Shown here: positions 1 through 6,402 of the stretch, one piece after another
How positions within the stretch are numbered: the stretch's first letter is position 1
Layout of the letters: each line of letters begins with the position of its first letter
Assembly: GCA_011064865.1 (NCBI GenBank)
Contig: JAAKFX010000049.1
Span: forward strand, 1-11,206
Direction: 5' to 3'
Length of the DNA: 11,206 nucleotides
Source of the DNA: Candidatus Anoxychlamydiales bacterium
GTDB lineage: Bacteria > Chlamydiota > Chlamydiia > Chlamydiales > SM23-39
The notes under the pieces: model-generated
The model's input: only the letters and a program-made list of their open reading frames with translations
Database searches by the model: none
What the model was told of the DNA's origin: nothing
Made by a program: the position numbers and the translations under genes

Positions 1-775
1 CCTCCGTCAGGATCCCAATATTGTCATGATAGGTGAGATCCGTGACATTGAAACTGGCGGTATTGCTGTAAAAGCGGCGAAGGTAATTATTAAAAGATTC
101 GATTAATCTCTTTTTTACAATTTTTCTTCTTTCATCGATTTGTCCATCATTAAATATAGGATATGAGCTTTTATAAATAGCATCTGCAATATCTTTTTCG
201 ATTAATATATCTTTTAAATAATTAAAGTCTGGTTGTATCAGACAAATACTTGCTTGGTGCAGATATCCTGTTTTTTTTCTTCTTTGAGATGCACCTGCTA
301 TTTTTTTACCTTTATATATAACATCATATTTTGTTGGTTTTGCCATGCAAAAGCTATCGAAAGATTTCTTTTTATTAAAATACTCACTTTTGGATAAGGA
401 TATATTACTTTCTGTCTTTTCATCTAAAAATTCTTTTAAAGCTTTTAAAACAATACTATTTACAAATTCATAATTTTTCAAAGGATCTAAATAAAAGTAT
501 TTGTGAGATGCAGGCATTAAAAAAGAAAAAGCAATATCCCAAATATGAAATACGATTCCCCCTCCAGTTGGTCTTTTCGCTAGATCTAGATTGGTAATAT
601 TTGCTTTTTTTTGATTGATGAATTTTTTTATATTAATAAAATATCCATAGGTAACAGAGGTTTTTTTCCAATCATAAAAATGTAAAATTGGCTGATCTTT
701 TAGATTATCTAAAAGATTAGCGTCTATAATCATATTTTTTTCAGCACTATTTTTCTTAGTATCAATGACCTTCAT
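1..775 (-). CDS. lplA: Lipoate-protein ligase A-like protein (3' end disrupted at the window edge)
   Basis: This is a BPL/LplA-fold enzyme expected to transfer lipoate or octanoate to lipoyl domains of 2-oxoacid dehydrogenases, or a close relative using another acyl group. The start at 775 gives MKVIDTKKNSAEKNMIIDAN, which aligns with family starts, and an AGAGG lies 8 nt upstream. Visible motifs are the nucleotide-binding RPTGGGIVFH (residues 68-77) and KGKKIAGAS (155-163), whose Lys158 matches the conserved lipoyl-AMP lysine, followed by a GYLHQASI strand (170-177). The reading frame stays open to base 1, but native sequence probably ends near base 83 (about residue 230). The remainder is antisense of a GspE-like fragment, so only a short C-terminal stretch appears lost. 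Chlamydia has an lplA-like gene beside clpC (CT285/CT286, from memory), which fits. The exact substrate is uncertain. Confidence 0.85.
   Translation of the reverse strand, partial: MKVIDTKKNSAEKNMIIDANLLDNLKDQPILHFYDWKKTSVTYGYFINIKKFINQKKANITNLDLAKRPTGGGIVFHIWDIAFSFLMPASHKYFYLDPLKNYEFVNSIVLKALKEFLDEKTESNISLSKSEYFNKKKSFDSFCMAKPTKYDVIYKGKKIAGASQRRKKTGYLHQASICLIQPDFNYLKDILIEKDIADAIYKSSYPIFNDGQIDERRKIVKKRLIESFNNYLRRFYSNTASFNVTDLTYHDNIGILTE
2..82 (+). pseudogene. Internal fragment of a GspE/PilB-type secretion ATPase, probably foreign to this contig
   Basis: Reading from base 2, the + strand encodes LRQDPNIVMIGEIRD followed by IETGGIAVKAA. This is the Walker B/Asp-box region of type II secretion or type IV pilus ATPases (GspE/PilB), which power pseudopilus or pilus assembly at the inner membrane. 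Family members normally continue with a TGHLV...TLHTN segment. Here similarity ends at about base 79-82, and the frame hits a stop at 104-106 inside the 3' part of the opposite-strand lipoate-ligase gene. The piece is about 49% G+C, far above the AT-rich remainder. I infer a chimeric assembly end or a very recent illegitimate join rather than a native gene. No start codon or ribosome binding site is present in the window. Confidence 0.75.
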
Positions 776-783
776 CAGAAAAA

Positions 784-788
784 CCTCT
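784..788 (-). promoter_or_regulatory. Ribosome binding site of the lplA-like gene
   Basis: On the - strand, AGAGG is separated by 8 nt from the ATG at 775. This is normal Shine-Dalgarno spacing and supports that start over the internal Met at residue 15. Confidence 0.65.
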
Positions 789-839
789 AAACGACTTATT
801 TACAACGATTTAAAAAAATCAACTTCATTAAATGATAAA

Positions 840-868
840 TTTACAAAAAAATAAAATCCAGGTAAAAT
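840..868 (+). promoter_or_regulatory. Candidate sigma70-type promoter of clpC
   Basis: TTTACA (840-845) and TAAAAT (863-868) each match the -35 and -10 consensus at 5 of 6 positions, with a 17-bp spacer. This predicts a start site near 875 and a leader of about 25 nt before the clpC ATG. No CIRCE element (the HrcA operator TTAGCACTC-N9-GAGTGCTAA) is present, so HrcA-type heat-shock control is not indicated. In such AT-rich DNA chance matches are common. Confidence 0.5.
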
Positions 869-899
869 AATAAATAGAGCATCAAAAAAAGGGAAGTCT

Positions 900-3446
900 A
901 TGTTTGACAAATTTACAAATAGAGCAAAACAGGTAATAAAGCTTGCTAAAAAAGAGTCTCAAAGACTGAATCACAACTACTTAGGTACAGAGCACGTACT
1001 TTTAGGTTTATTAAAATTAGGCCAAGGAATCGCTGTTAATGTACTTAGAAACATGAACTTGAGCTACGATATAATAAGAGCAGAAATTGAGAAAATTGTA
1101 GGCTTCGGGCCTGAGATGCAAACTTATGCGGATCCGGCACTTACGGGAAAAGTAAAAAAAGTTTTTGAATTTGCGAATGAAGAAGCTGCAAATTTAAATC
1201 ACAATTATGTCGGAACTGAGCATCTACTTTTAGCAATTCTTCGTCAAACAGATGGTGTAGCAGCTCAAGTTTTAGAAAACATGGGTGTAGATTTAAAAGA
1301 GATTAGAAAAGAGGTTTTAAAAGAATTAGAAACATTTAATCTACAACTACCTCCTATGGGAACTTCATCTTCATCAAACTCAAGCTCATCTAAAGCTCAA
1401 TCTGATAAAGCAAATGACAAAATGCCTGCTTTAAGAGCTTATGGTCATGATTTGACTGAGATAGCAAGAGAAGGCAAAATGGATCCGGTAATTGGAAGAA
1501 AAAAAGAGATCGAAAGACTTATTTTAATACTTTGTCGCAGAAGAAAAAACAACCCTGTTTTGATTGGAGAGGCTGGTGTTGGTAAAACTGCGATTGTAGA
1601 GGGTTTAGCACATGCTATTGTAAATGGAGATGTACCTGATAATTTAAGAAATAAAAAATTAATATCTTTAGATTTGACGCTCATGATAGCTGGAACTAAA
1701 TATAGAGGACAGTTTGAAGAGAGAATCAAAGCTGTTATGGATGAGATCAAAAGAAATGGTAACGTACTTTTATTCATTGATGAACTACATACTATTGTAG
1801 GAGCGGGAGCAGCTGAAGGAGCGATTGATGCATCTAACATTTTAAAACCGATGTTATCGAGAGGAGAGATCCAATGTATTGGAGCGACAACTATCGATGA
1901 ATATAGAAAATTTATTGAAAAAGATGCGGCATTAGAAAGACGTTTTCAAAAGATTCAAGTAATGCCACCATCTGTTGATGAGAGCAAACTTATTTTGGAA
2001 GGTTTAAAACCTAAATATGAAGATCATCATAACTGCTCTTATTCAGAATCTGCAATAGATGCAGCAGTTCAGATGTCAGATAGATATATTTCAGGTAGAT
2101 TTTTGCCAGATAAGGCTATAGATTTAATGGATGAAGCTGGAGCAAAAGCGAGAATTGCAACAATGCATCAACCTCCAGAAATACAAAAATATGAAACTGA
2201 AATTGAAACTTTAAGAGCAGCTAAAGAAGAGGCTATTGGAAAACAAGAATATGAAAAAGCGGCAAAACTTAGAGATTCAGAAAAAAAATTGAGAGCAAAT
2301 CTTCAAATTATAAAAACGGAAAGAGAGCAATCTAAAGAAGAACATAAAGCTATCGTAGATGATGAAGATGTAGCTCAAATAATAGCAAAACAAACAGGAA
2401 TTCCGCTCTCAAGATTAACACAATCTGAGCTTCAAAAAATTATTAATATGGAAAAGATACTTTTCCAAGATATCGTAGGTCAAGAAGAAGCCGTATCTAG
2501 TGTTTGTAAAGCTATTAAACGATCAAGAGCAGACATCAAAGATCCAAACCGTCCAATTGGATCATTTCTATTTTTAGGGCCAACAGGAGTTGGAAAAACT
2601 CATTTAGCTCGTCTTTTAGCAATTCATTTATTTGGTGGAGAAGAAGCTCTTATTCAAGTTGATATGTCAGAATATATGGAAAAATTTGCCGCTTCTAGAA
2701 TCACAGGATCTCCTCCGGGATATGTTGGTCATGAAGAGGGTGGACAATTAACTGAACAAGTAAGACAAAGACCTTATTGTGTAGTTTTATTTGATGAAGT
2801 TGAAAAAGCGCATCCTGATGTTATGAATTTACTTTTGCAGATTATGGAAGAGGGAAAACTTACCGATTCTATGGGTCGAAAAATAGATTTTAAAAACACA
2901 ATAATTATAATGACATCTAATTTAGGAGCTGATTTAATTCGAAAATCTACAGAAATGGGTTTTGGCGCTCAAGACAATTTATTAGATTACAAAATTATAC
3001 AGGAAAAAATACAAGGTGCTGTAAAAAAACATTTCAAACCTGAATTTTTAAATCGTTTAGATAATTGTGTAATCTTTAAAACATTAGACAAAAAAGTCTT
3101 AAAAGAAGTTGTAGAGCTAGAGTTCAAAAAGCTTCAAGATAGATTAAATAAAAAAGGCATCTCAATTACTTTAGATGAAAAAGCAAAAGATCTATTAGTT
3201 GAAAAGGGCTTTCAACCAGAGATGGGAGCTAGACCACTTAAAAGAACAATTGAGCAATATTTAGAAGATCCATTAGCTGAAAAACTACTTTTAAACCCTG
3301 ATAAAAAAGTAGACTACAAAGTATCAGCTAAAAAAGATCTAATCACATTTTCTGAAGAAGAGAGAAAAGATAGTGACAAAGATAAGGACAAAAAAAAGAA
3401 AGATGAAGAAAAAGATGAAGATTTAGAAAAGGCTGATTCGAATTAG
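900..3446 (+). CDS. clpC: ATP-dependent Clp protease ATP-binding subunit ClpC
   Basis: This is a cytosolic Hsp100 unfoldase that feeds substrates to ClpP. Domains in order are: paired Clp-N repeats (about 1-145), a serine-rich linker (156-164), AAA+ D1 with Walker A GEAGVGKT (223-230) and Walker B LLFIDE (290-295), a UVR-containing middle domain (EYEKAAKLRD, 450-459), and AAA+ D2 with Walker A GPTGVGKT (560-567) and Walker B VVLFDE (628-633). A ClpP-docking MGF tripeptide lies at 686-688. At 848 aa it has normal ClpC length. The short middle domain with a UVR motif separates it from ClpB, and the MGF loop means it should couple to ClpP. The N-terminus (MFDKFTNRAKQVIKLAKKES) is very like chlamydial ClpC. 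The start has GGGAAG 3 nt upstream, a rather tight spacing. The last ~30 residues are a lysine/acid-rich tail. A terminator follows directly. Confidence 0.98.
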   Translation: MFDKFTNRAKQVIKLAKKESQRLNHNYLGTEHVLLGLLKLGQGIAVNVLRNMNLSYDIIRAEIEKIVGFGPEMQTYADPALTGKVKKVFEFANEEAANLNHNYVGTEHLLLAILRQTDGVAAQVLENMGVDLKEIRKEVLKELETFNLQLPPMGTSSSSNSSSSKAQSDKANDKMPALRAYGHDLTEIAREGKMDPVIGRKKEIERLILILCRRRKNNPVLIGEAGVGKTAIVEGLAHAIVNGDVPDNLRNKKLISLDLTLMIAGTKYRGQFEERIKAVMDEIKRNGNVLLFIDELHTIVGAGAAEGAIDASNILKPMLSRGEIQCIGATTIDEYRKFIEKDAALERRFQKIQVMPPSVDESKLILEGLKPKYEDHHNCSYSESAIDAAVQMSDRYISGRFLPDKAIDLMDEAGAKARIATMHQPPEIQKYETEIETLRAAKEEAIGKQEYEKAAKLRDSEKKLRANLQIIKTEREQSKEEHKAIVDDEDVAQIIAKQTGIPLSRLTQSELQKIINMEKILFQDIVGQEEAVSSVCKAIKRSRADIKDPNRPIGSFLFLGPTGVGKTHLARLLAIHLFGGEEALIQVDMSEYMEKFAASRITGSPPGYVGHEEGGQLTEQVRQRPYCVVLFDEVEKAHPDVMNLLLQIMEEGKLTDSMGRKIDFKNTIIIMTSNLGADLIRKSTEMGFGAQDNLLDYKIIQEKIQGAVKKHFKPEFLNRLDNCVIFKTLDKKVLKEVVELEFKKLQDRLNKKGISITLDEKAKDLLVEKGFQPEMGARPLKRTIEQYLEDPLAEKLLLNPDKKVDYKVSAKKDLITFSEEERKDSDKDKDKKKKDEEKDEDLEKADSN

Positions 3447-3482
3447 TTGAAAAAAAGTTATTTTTTTTTGAAATCTCTAAAG

Positions 3483-3520
3483 AAAAAGTAGGATTTTACA
3501 AAAAATCCTACTTTTTTTTT
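3483..3520. terminator. Bidirectional intrinsic terminator between clpC and HTH-ptsN
   Basis: A perfect 15-bp stem (arms 3483-3497 and 3502-3516, core GTAGGA/TCCTAC) with a 4-nt loop runs into a T run to 3520. The arms' own A and T runs supply a U-tract on either strand, so it can end both rightward clpC and leftward ptsN transcripts. It lies 36 bp after the clpC stop and 4 bp before the HTH-ptsN stop, which suits a convergent pair. Confidence 0.9.
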
Positions 3521-3524
3521 TATT

Positions 3525-4265
3525 TTAATTAATTTTTGCCAAACCAGGAATACAAAGTTTCGTTTCCCAATTTTTAATATAATTTAAAAGATGAGCTTTT
3601 CCAGGATGCTGGTGAATGAAATTTAAAGACTCTTCATTTCTTGTAAGGTGCGCAATTTTTGCTAAAAGATGTAAATGTCTTTTATCATCACATGCAAAAA
3701 GGAAAAAAAGTGTTTTGACTTTTTCACCATCTAATGAACCGTAATCTATTGGTTTATTTAGATAAACAACAGATACGACATCATAAGATTTTGGAAGTAA
3801 AAAATCTCTAGTATGAGGAACTGCTACGCCATGATTTAAAGCTGTTGGCATTAAATTTTCACGATCTAATAATAGATCAGTTAAAACATTTGCATCTAAT
3901 GATAAATTCTTAGCGATAATTTTAACAGCCGATCTAAGAACGTCTTCTTTAGTGTCCCCATGAACATTATTTATTACAGTTCCTTTATAAAGAGCTCTAA
4001 ATAATGAATAGGCATTTGTTCCAATTTTTTGAGCTACTATCTTTTTAGCTCTATCACTTTTTAGATGTATCAAATTATCTTTTTGCAGTAGATCTTTTCC
4101 TTTTTGCGTTTTTGATCTCACAAGCCAGTCTTCTATCTCTGGGCGAGAAAATCTTATTTTACCACCTAATTTATAACCTGGAATTTTACCCTCATCTAAC
4201 CAGTTATGAATAGTTTTTTTTGAAACATTTAAAAGTTCACATACATCATCAATTGTTAAATCCAT
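3525..4265 (-). CDS. ptsN: PTS EIIA-type (PtsN) protein with N-terminal MerR/excisionase-like DNA-binding domain
   Basis: The first ~50 residues form an excisionase-family winged helix-turn-helix: LTIDDVCELLNVSKKTIHNW, then GKIPGYKLGGKIRFSRPEIEDWL. A linker follows, then an EIIA-fructose/nitrogen-type domain (about 93-240). Its active-site loop HGVAVPHTRD (145-154) carries the phosphorylatable His151. PtsN proteins take phosphate from a PtsI/PtsH-type relay and act as regulators rather than sugar importers. The fused DNA-binding domain suggests phosphorylation-dependent transcription control. I recall the same fusion in Chlamydia (CT290, ptsN_2), next to a plain ptsN as here. It is the last gene of the leftward cluster, 97 nt after ptsN_1, and may have its own promoter. 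The start ATG has only a weak AAGG about 12 nt upstream. DNA targets are unknown. Confidence 0.9.
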   Translation of the reverse strand: MDLTIDDVCELLNVSKKTIHNWLDEGKIPGYKLGGKIRFSRPEIEDWLVRSKTQKGKDLLQKDNLIHLKSDRAKKIVAQKIGTNAYSLFRALYKGTVINNVHGDTKEDVLRSAVKIIAKNLSLDANVLTDLLLDRENLMPTALNHGVAVPHTRDFLLPKSYDVVSVVYLNKPIDYGSLDGEKVKTLFFLFACDDKRHLHLLAKIAHLTRNEESLNFIHQHPGKAHLLNYIKNWETKLCIPGLAKIN

Positions 4266-4291
4266 ATTATTTAATGCCTTTTTGGTAATAA

Positions 4292-4323
4292 ATCTAATTT
4301 AATTTAGATATCATAAAAAGCAA
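4292..4323 (-). promoter_or_regulatory. Candidate promoter with overlapping inverted repeat upstream of HTH-ptsN
   Basis: On the - strand, TTGCTT (4318-4323) and TAAATT (4296-4301) lie 16 bp apart and could drive the HTH-ptsN gene with a short leader. An inverted repeat ATCTAA-N6-TTAGAT (4292-4309) covers the -10 element, a layout typical of a repressor operator. Both calls are weak individually: the hexamers match consensus at 4 of 6 positions or thereabouts, and the DNA is very AT-rich. Confidence 0.3.
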
Positions 4324-4336
4324 AACAAATGAAGAT

Positions 4337-4360
4337 TTTTTTTTAAATATTTAAAAAAAA
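4337..4360. repeat. 24-bp perfect AT-only palindrome after ptsN_1
   Basis: Eight T, AAAT, then ATTT and eight A make a gapless 24-bp palindrome beginning 2 bp after the ptsN_1 stop. It could form a weak cruciform or RNA hairpin and may attenuate leftward readthrough from ptsN_1 into HTH-ptsN. It lacks a GC core and a separate U-tract, so it is not a classical terminator. Confidence 0.6.
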
Positions 4361-4362
4361 CG

Positions 4363-4887
4363 TTAAAATTCTGAGAAATATTTTATGACTTTTTCTTTTG
4401 AAGAAGCATTCAAAAGATTTTTTCTAAGAGTTTCATTTTTGATTGCAATAGTAATTTTTGATAAAAGCTTTAAATATTCGTTTTGTTTATCTTCAGGTCC
4501 GCCAATCATAAAAACTAAACGAACAGGTAGATTATCTAAGGAATTCCAATTAATTTTAGCATTTTTTAGAATGCCAACAGCTATAAAAAAATCATCGAAA
4601 AGATTCATTTTAGCATGGGGAATAGCAACTCCCATTCCGATTCCAGTAGAAACAATTTTCTCTCTTTCAATAATCTTTTTATAAAACTCATTTGGATATT
4701 TTAAAGTTTTAGATTTTTCTAAAAGATCTATTAGCTCTAATATTGTATCATTTCTATTTTTAGAATTTAAAAAGCTAATATTTTCAGCTTTTATATAATC
4801 AAAAATTTTGATCTCTGATTTTTTTTTAAAACGATTCAAAAAATCAACGATACTTGTAGCTTTTTTAATGCGTCCCAGTATGGCCAA
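4363..4887 (-). CDS. ptsN: PTS EIIA-type nitrogen-regulatory protein PtsN (single domain)
   Basis: This 174-aa EIIA-fructose/nitrogen-family protein carries the active-site loop MGVAIPHAKM (85-94) with phosphorylatable His91, preceded by REKIVSTGIG (74-83). The domain begins at about residue 26, so the first 25 residues are an extension. The first start consistent with the frame is TTG at 4887. It is supported by AGAGGAG (4897-4903) 9 nt upstream and lies inside the 3' end of dut, overlapping by 23 nt, so translation is probably coupled. No ATG occurs before residue 85, and the TTG at residue 17 has no ribosome binding site. It corresponds to chlamydial ptsN_1 (CT291, from memory). It lacks the DNA-binding domain of its downstream paralogue and may compete with or transfer phosphate within the same relay. 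Confidence 0.9.
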   Translation of the reverse strand: MAILGRIKKATSIVDFLNRFKKKSEIKIFDYIKAENISFLNSKNRNDTILELIDLLEKSKTLKYPNEFYKKIIEREKIVSTGIGMGVAIPHAKMNLFDDFFIAVGILKNAKINWNSLDNLPVRLVFMIGGPEDKQNEYLKLLSKITIAIKNETLRKNLLNASSKEKVIKYFSEF

Positions 4888-5320
4888 ACCCCTTTACTCC
4901 TCTGTTAGATTGTGAAAGCGATAATTTTTTACATTTAATAAATTCAGCTCTATATACAAAAGATAATACCATCTGCGCTATTCTCATTTTAGGTATAATT
5001 ATAAAATCTTCATTTGAGTGATTTATTAAAATAACTTTGATTTCTCCTTGATAATCACTATCGATTGTCCCGGGAGTATTTAGTACTGTTATACCATTAT
5101 TTAGAGCAAGACCACTTCTTGGTCTGATTTGCACTTCAAAATTTTTAGGTATTTCTAAATAAATGCCAGTTGGCACCAAAACGGTTTTTGATGGAGATAA
5201 GATAACATTTTCTTTGATATTTGCTTTTAAATCAGCACCTGCTGCAAAAAGAGTCGAATATTTAGGAATATTCTCATCATCATCATCTTTTGAAATTATT
5301 TTAACTTGGACTTTATTCAT
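4865..5320 (-). CDS. dut: Deoxyuridine 5'-triphosphate nucleotidohydrolase (dUTPase)
   Basis: The trimeric all-beta dUTPase hydrolyses dUTP to dUMP and pyrophosphate, keeping uracil out of DNA and supplying dTMP synthesis. All five family motifs are visible in its 151 aa: I, AAGADLKA (26-33); II, RPRSGLALNNG (66-76); III, NTPGTIDSDYQGEI (81-94) with catalytic Asp87; IV, KMRIAQMV (111-118); V, RGVKGFGHTG (140-149), whose phosphate-binding loop is complete. An acidic run DDDD (12-15) sits before motif I. The gene starts 3 nt after the accD stop and its end overlaps ptsN_1 by 23 nt, marking it as the middle gene of an accD-dut-ptsN_1 operon. It has no clear ribosome binding site of its own, so it probably relies on coupling to accD. 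Confidence 0.97.
   Translation of the reverse strand: MNKVQVKIISKDDDDENIPKYSTLFAAGADLKANIKENVILSPSKTVLVPTGIYLEIPKNFEVQIRPRSGLALNNGITVLNTPGTIDSDYQGEIKVILINHSNEDFIIIPKMRIAQMVLSFVYRAEFIKCKKLSLSQSNRGVKGFGHTGTH
4897..4903 (-). promoter_or_regulatory. Ribosome binding site deciding the TTG start of ptsN_1
   Basis: AGAGGAG on the - strand, 9 nt before TTG at 4887, lies within the dut coding sequence. It is one of the better Shine-Dalgarno matches in the window and supports a non-ATG start. Confidence 0.6.
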
Positions 5321-5323
5321 CTA

Positions 5324-6268
5324 CTATTTTTCTTTTGAAAGTAGCTCTTTATCTTCTTTTTTAGATTCAATTACTTTTAAAAGCTGCTTTAATTTATTTG
5401 GCCCTTTGCCATTGGATACATTTTTTGGATTATTCATAAAAAAATCAACAAAAAAAGTAACTTTTTTCTTTAAATCACTTCTTTTCACAATCAGATCAAT
5501 CATTCCTCTTTCTAATAAAAACTCTGATTTTTGAGCACCTTGAGGTAATTTTTGATTGATTGTTTGTTCTACAACTCTAGGTCCTGCAAAAGCGATTAAA
5601 GCTTTCGGTTCTGCAATAATTATATCTCCTAAAGATGCAAAAGATGCAGTAACTCCTCCAGTTGTAGGATTTGTTAAAACAGAAATGTATGGAAGCCCTT
5701 TTTTATGGAGCCTCGTTAAAGCCGCAGATGTTTTAGCCATTTGCATTAAAGATAAAATAGATTCTTGCATTCTAGCGCCACCAGATGCCGAAACTAAAAC
5801 AAGAGGTAGATTATTTTCTATTGCATGCTCAATTAGCAAAGTAATTTTTTCTCCCACAACAGATCCCATCGATCCACCCATAAAACTAAAATCCATAACA
5901 CCAATAGCTACTTTTATATTATTTATATTGCCTACTCCAATAACAATCGCATCTGGATTTTTTGATTTTTCTTGAGCCTCTTTTAATCTTTTTGAATATT
6001 TTTTAGCATCTACAAATTTTAAAACATCTATAGGTTCTATATTCTCATACATTTTAGTAAGCGAGTTTTCATCGATTAAAAGCTCGATTCTCTGATTCAC
6101 ACTCAAGCGATAATGATACTCACATTTAGGACAACAATTACTATTGTCCTTGAGCTCATTTGCATGAATCATATCCAAGCAATTTGTGCATTTTATCCAG
6201 CCACTATAGCTATCTTTTTTTGTGGCTTGCACCTTAATTTTAGGCTTTGATCTTGAAAAAAGTCCCAT
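5324..6268 (-). CDS. accD: Acetyl-CoA carboxylase carboxyltransferase subunit beta (AccD)
   Basis: This is the beta subunit of the cytosolic carboxyltransferase. With AccA it moves carboxyl from biotin-BCCP to acetyl-CoA to make malonyl-CoA for fatty-acid synthesis. The N-terminal zinc ribbon CTNC...CPKC is present (cysteines near 27, 30, 46 and 49 counting from the ATG). The crotonase-fold core shows GGSMGSVVGEKI, SASGGARMQES and PTTGGVTASFASLGDII, all typical and intact. I chose ATG at 6268 (MGLFSRSKPKI). An in-frame TTG at 6274 would add two residues (giving MNMGL) but has no better ribosome binding site. Neither start has a strong Shine-Dalgarno. It is the first gene of the leftward operon with dut and ptsN_1. 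The C-terminal ~30 residues are lysine-rich. accA is not in this window. Confidence 0.97.
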   Translation of the reverse strand: MGLFSRSKPKIKVQATKKDSYSGWIKCTNCLDMIHANELKDNSNCCPKCEYHYRLSVNQRIELLIDENSLTKMYENIEPIDVLKFVDAKKYSKRLKEAQEKSKNPDAIVIGVGNINNIKVAIGVMDFSFMGGSMGSVVGEKITLLIEHAIENNLPLVLVSASGGARMQESILSLMQMAKTSAALTRLHKKGLPYISVLTNPTTGGVTASFASLGDIIIAEPKALIAFAGPRVVEQTINQKLPQGAQKSEFLLERGMIDLIVKRSDLKKKVTFFVDFFMNNPKNVSNGKGPNKLKQLLKVIESKKEDKELLSKEK

Positions 6269-6325
6269 ATTCAACTTTGGTTAATTTCTCATCCATTTTA
6301 CCTAATTTTGATTAATAGAACAAGC

Positions 6326-6353
6326 ATATTATTATTTCATAAACACCTGACAA
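6326..6353 (-). promoter_or_regulatory. Candidate promoter of the accD-dut-ptsN_1 operon
   Basis: On the - strand, TTGTCA (6348-6353, 5 of 6 to -35) and TAATAT (6326-6331, 4 of 6 to -10) are 16 bp apart. They predict a start near 6319 and a leader of about 50 nt before the accD ATG. This is the best match in the 128-bp gap between sod and accD. Confidence 0.4.
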
Positions 6354-6380
6354 TCAAATTCTTAGCTACTCCAGCGTTAA

Positions 6381-6400
6381 GCAAAAATTTTATTTTTTGC
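6381..6400. terminator. Small stem-loop just after the sod stop codon
   Basis: GCAAAAA and TTTTTGC (arms 6381-6387 and 6394-6400) pair around a 6-nt loop, starting 2 nt beyond the sod stop. It is a weak hairpin with no clear following U-tract on the - strand, so termination of sod transcripts is possible but unproven and some readthrough into accD is likely. Confidence 0.35.
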
Positions 6401-6402
6401 AC

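Noticed and set aside
776..899. CIRCE/HrcA operator upstream of clpC
   Set aside because: No TTAGCACTC-N9-GAGTGCTAA-like repeat is present; only a short GATTT/AAATC repeat near 807-820 is seen.
1445..1840. Open frame of 131 codons on the - strand inside clpC
   Set aside because: It lies wholly antisense to the highly conserved ClpC D1 domain, has no ribosome binding site, and its translation is the low-complexity type expected from an antisense shadow.
900..3446. ClpB rather than ClpC
   Set aside because: The middle domain is short with a UVR motif instead of the long ClpB coiled coil, and an MGF ClpP-docking loop is present.
4385..4684. 99-codon + strand frame over ptsN_1
   Set aside because: Antisense shadow of the EIIA domain, with no independent support.
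5163..5975. Two + strand open frames across dut and accD (5163-5534, 5556-5975)
   Set aside because: They are antisense to complete, motif-bearing dut and accD genes and show no domain or start signal of their own.
6269..6274. TTG at 6274 as the accD start
   Set aside because: It adds only two residues ahead of an ATG that begins the typical AccD N-terminus, with no better ribosome binding site.
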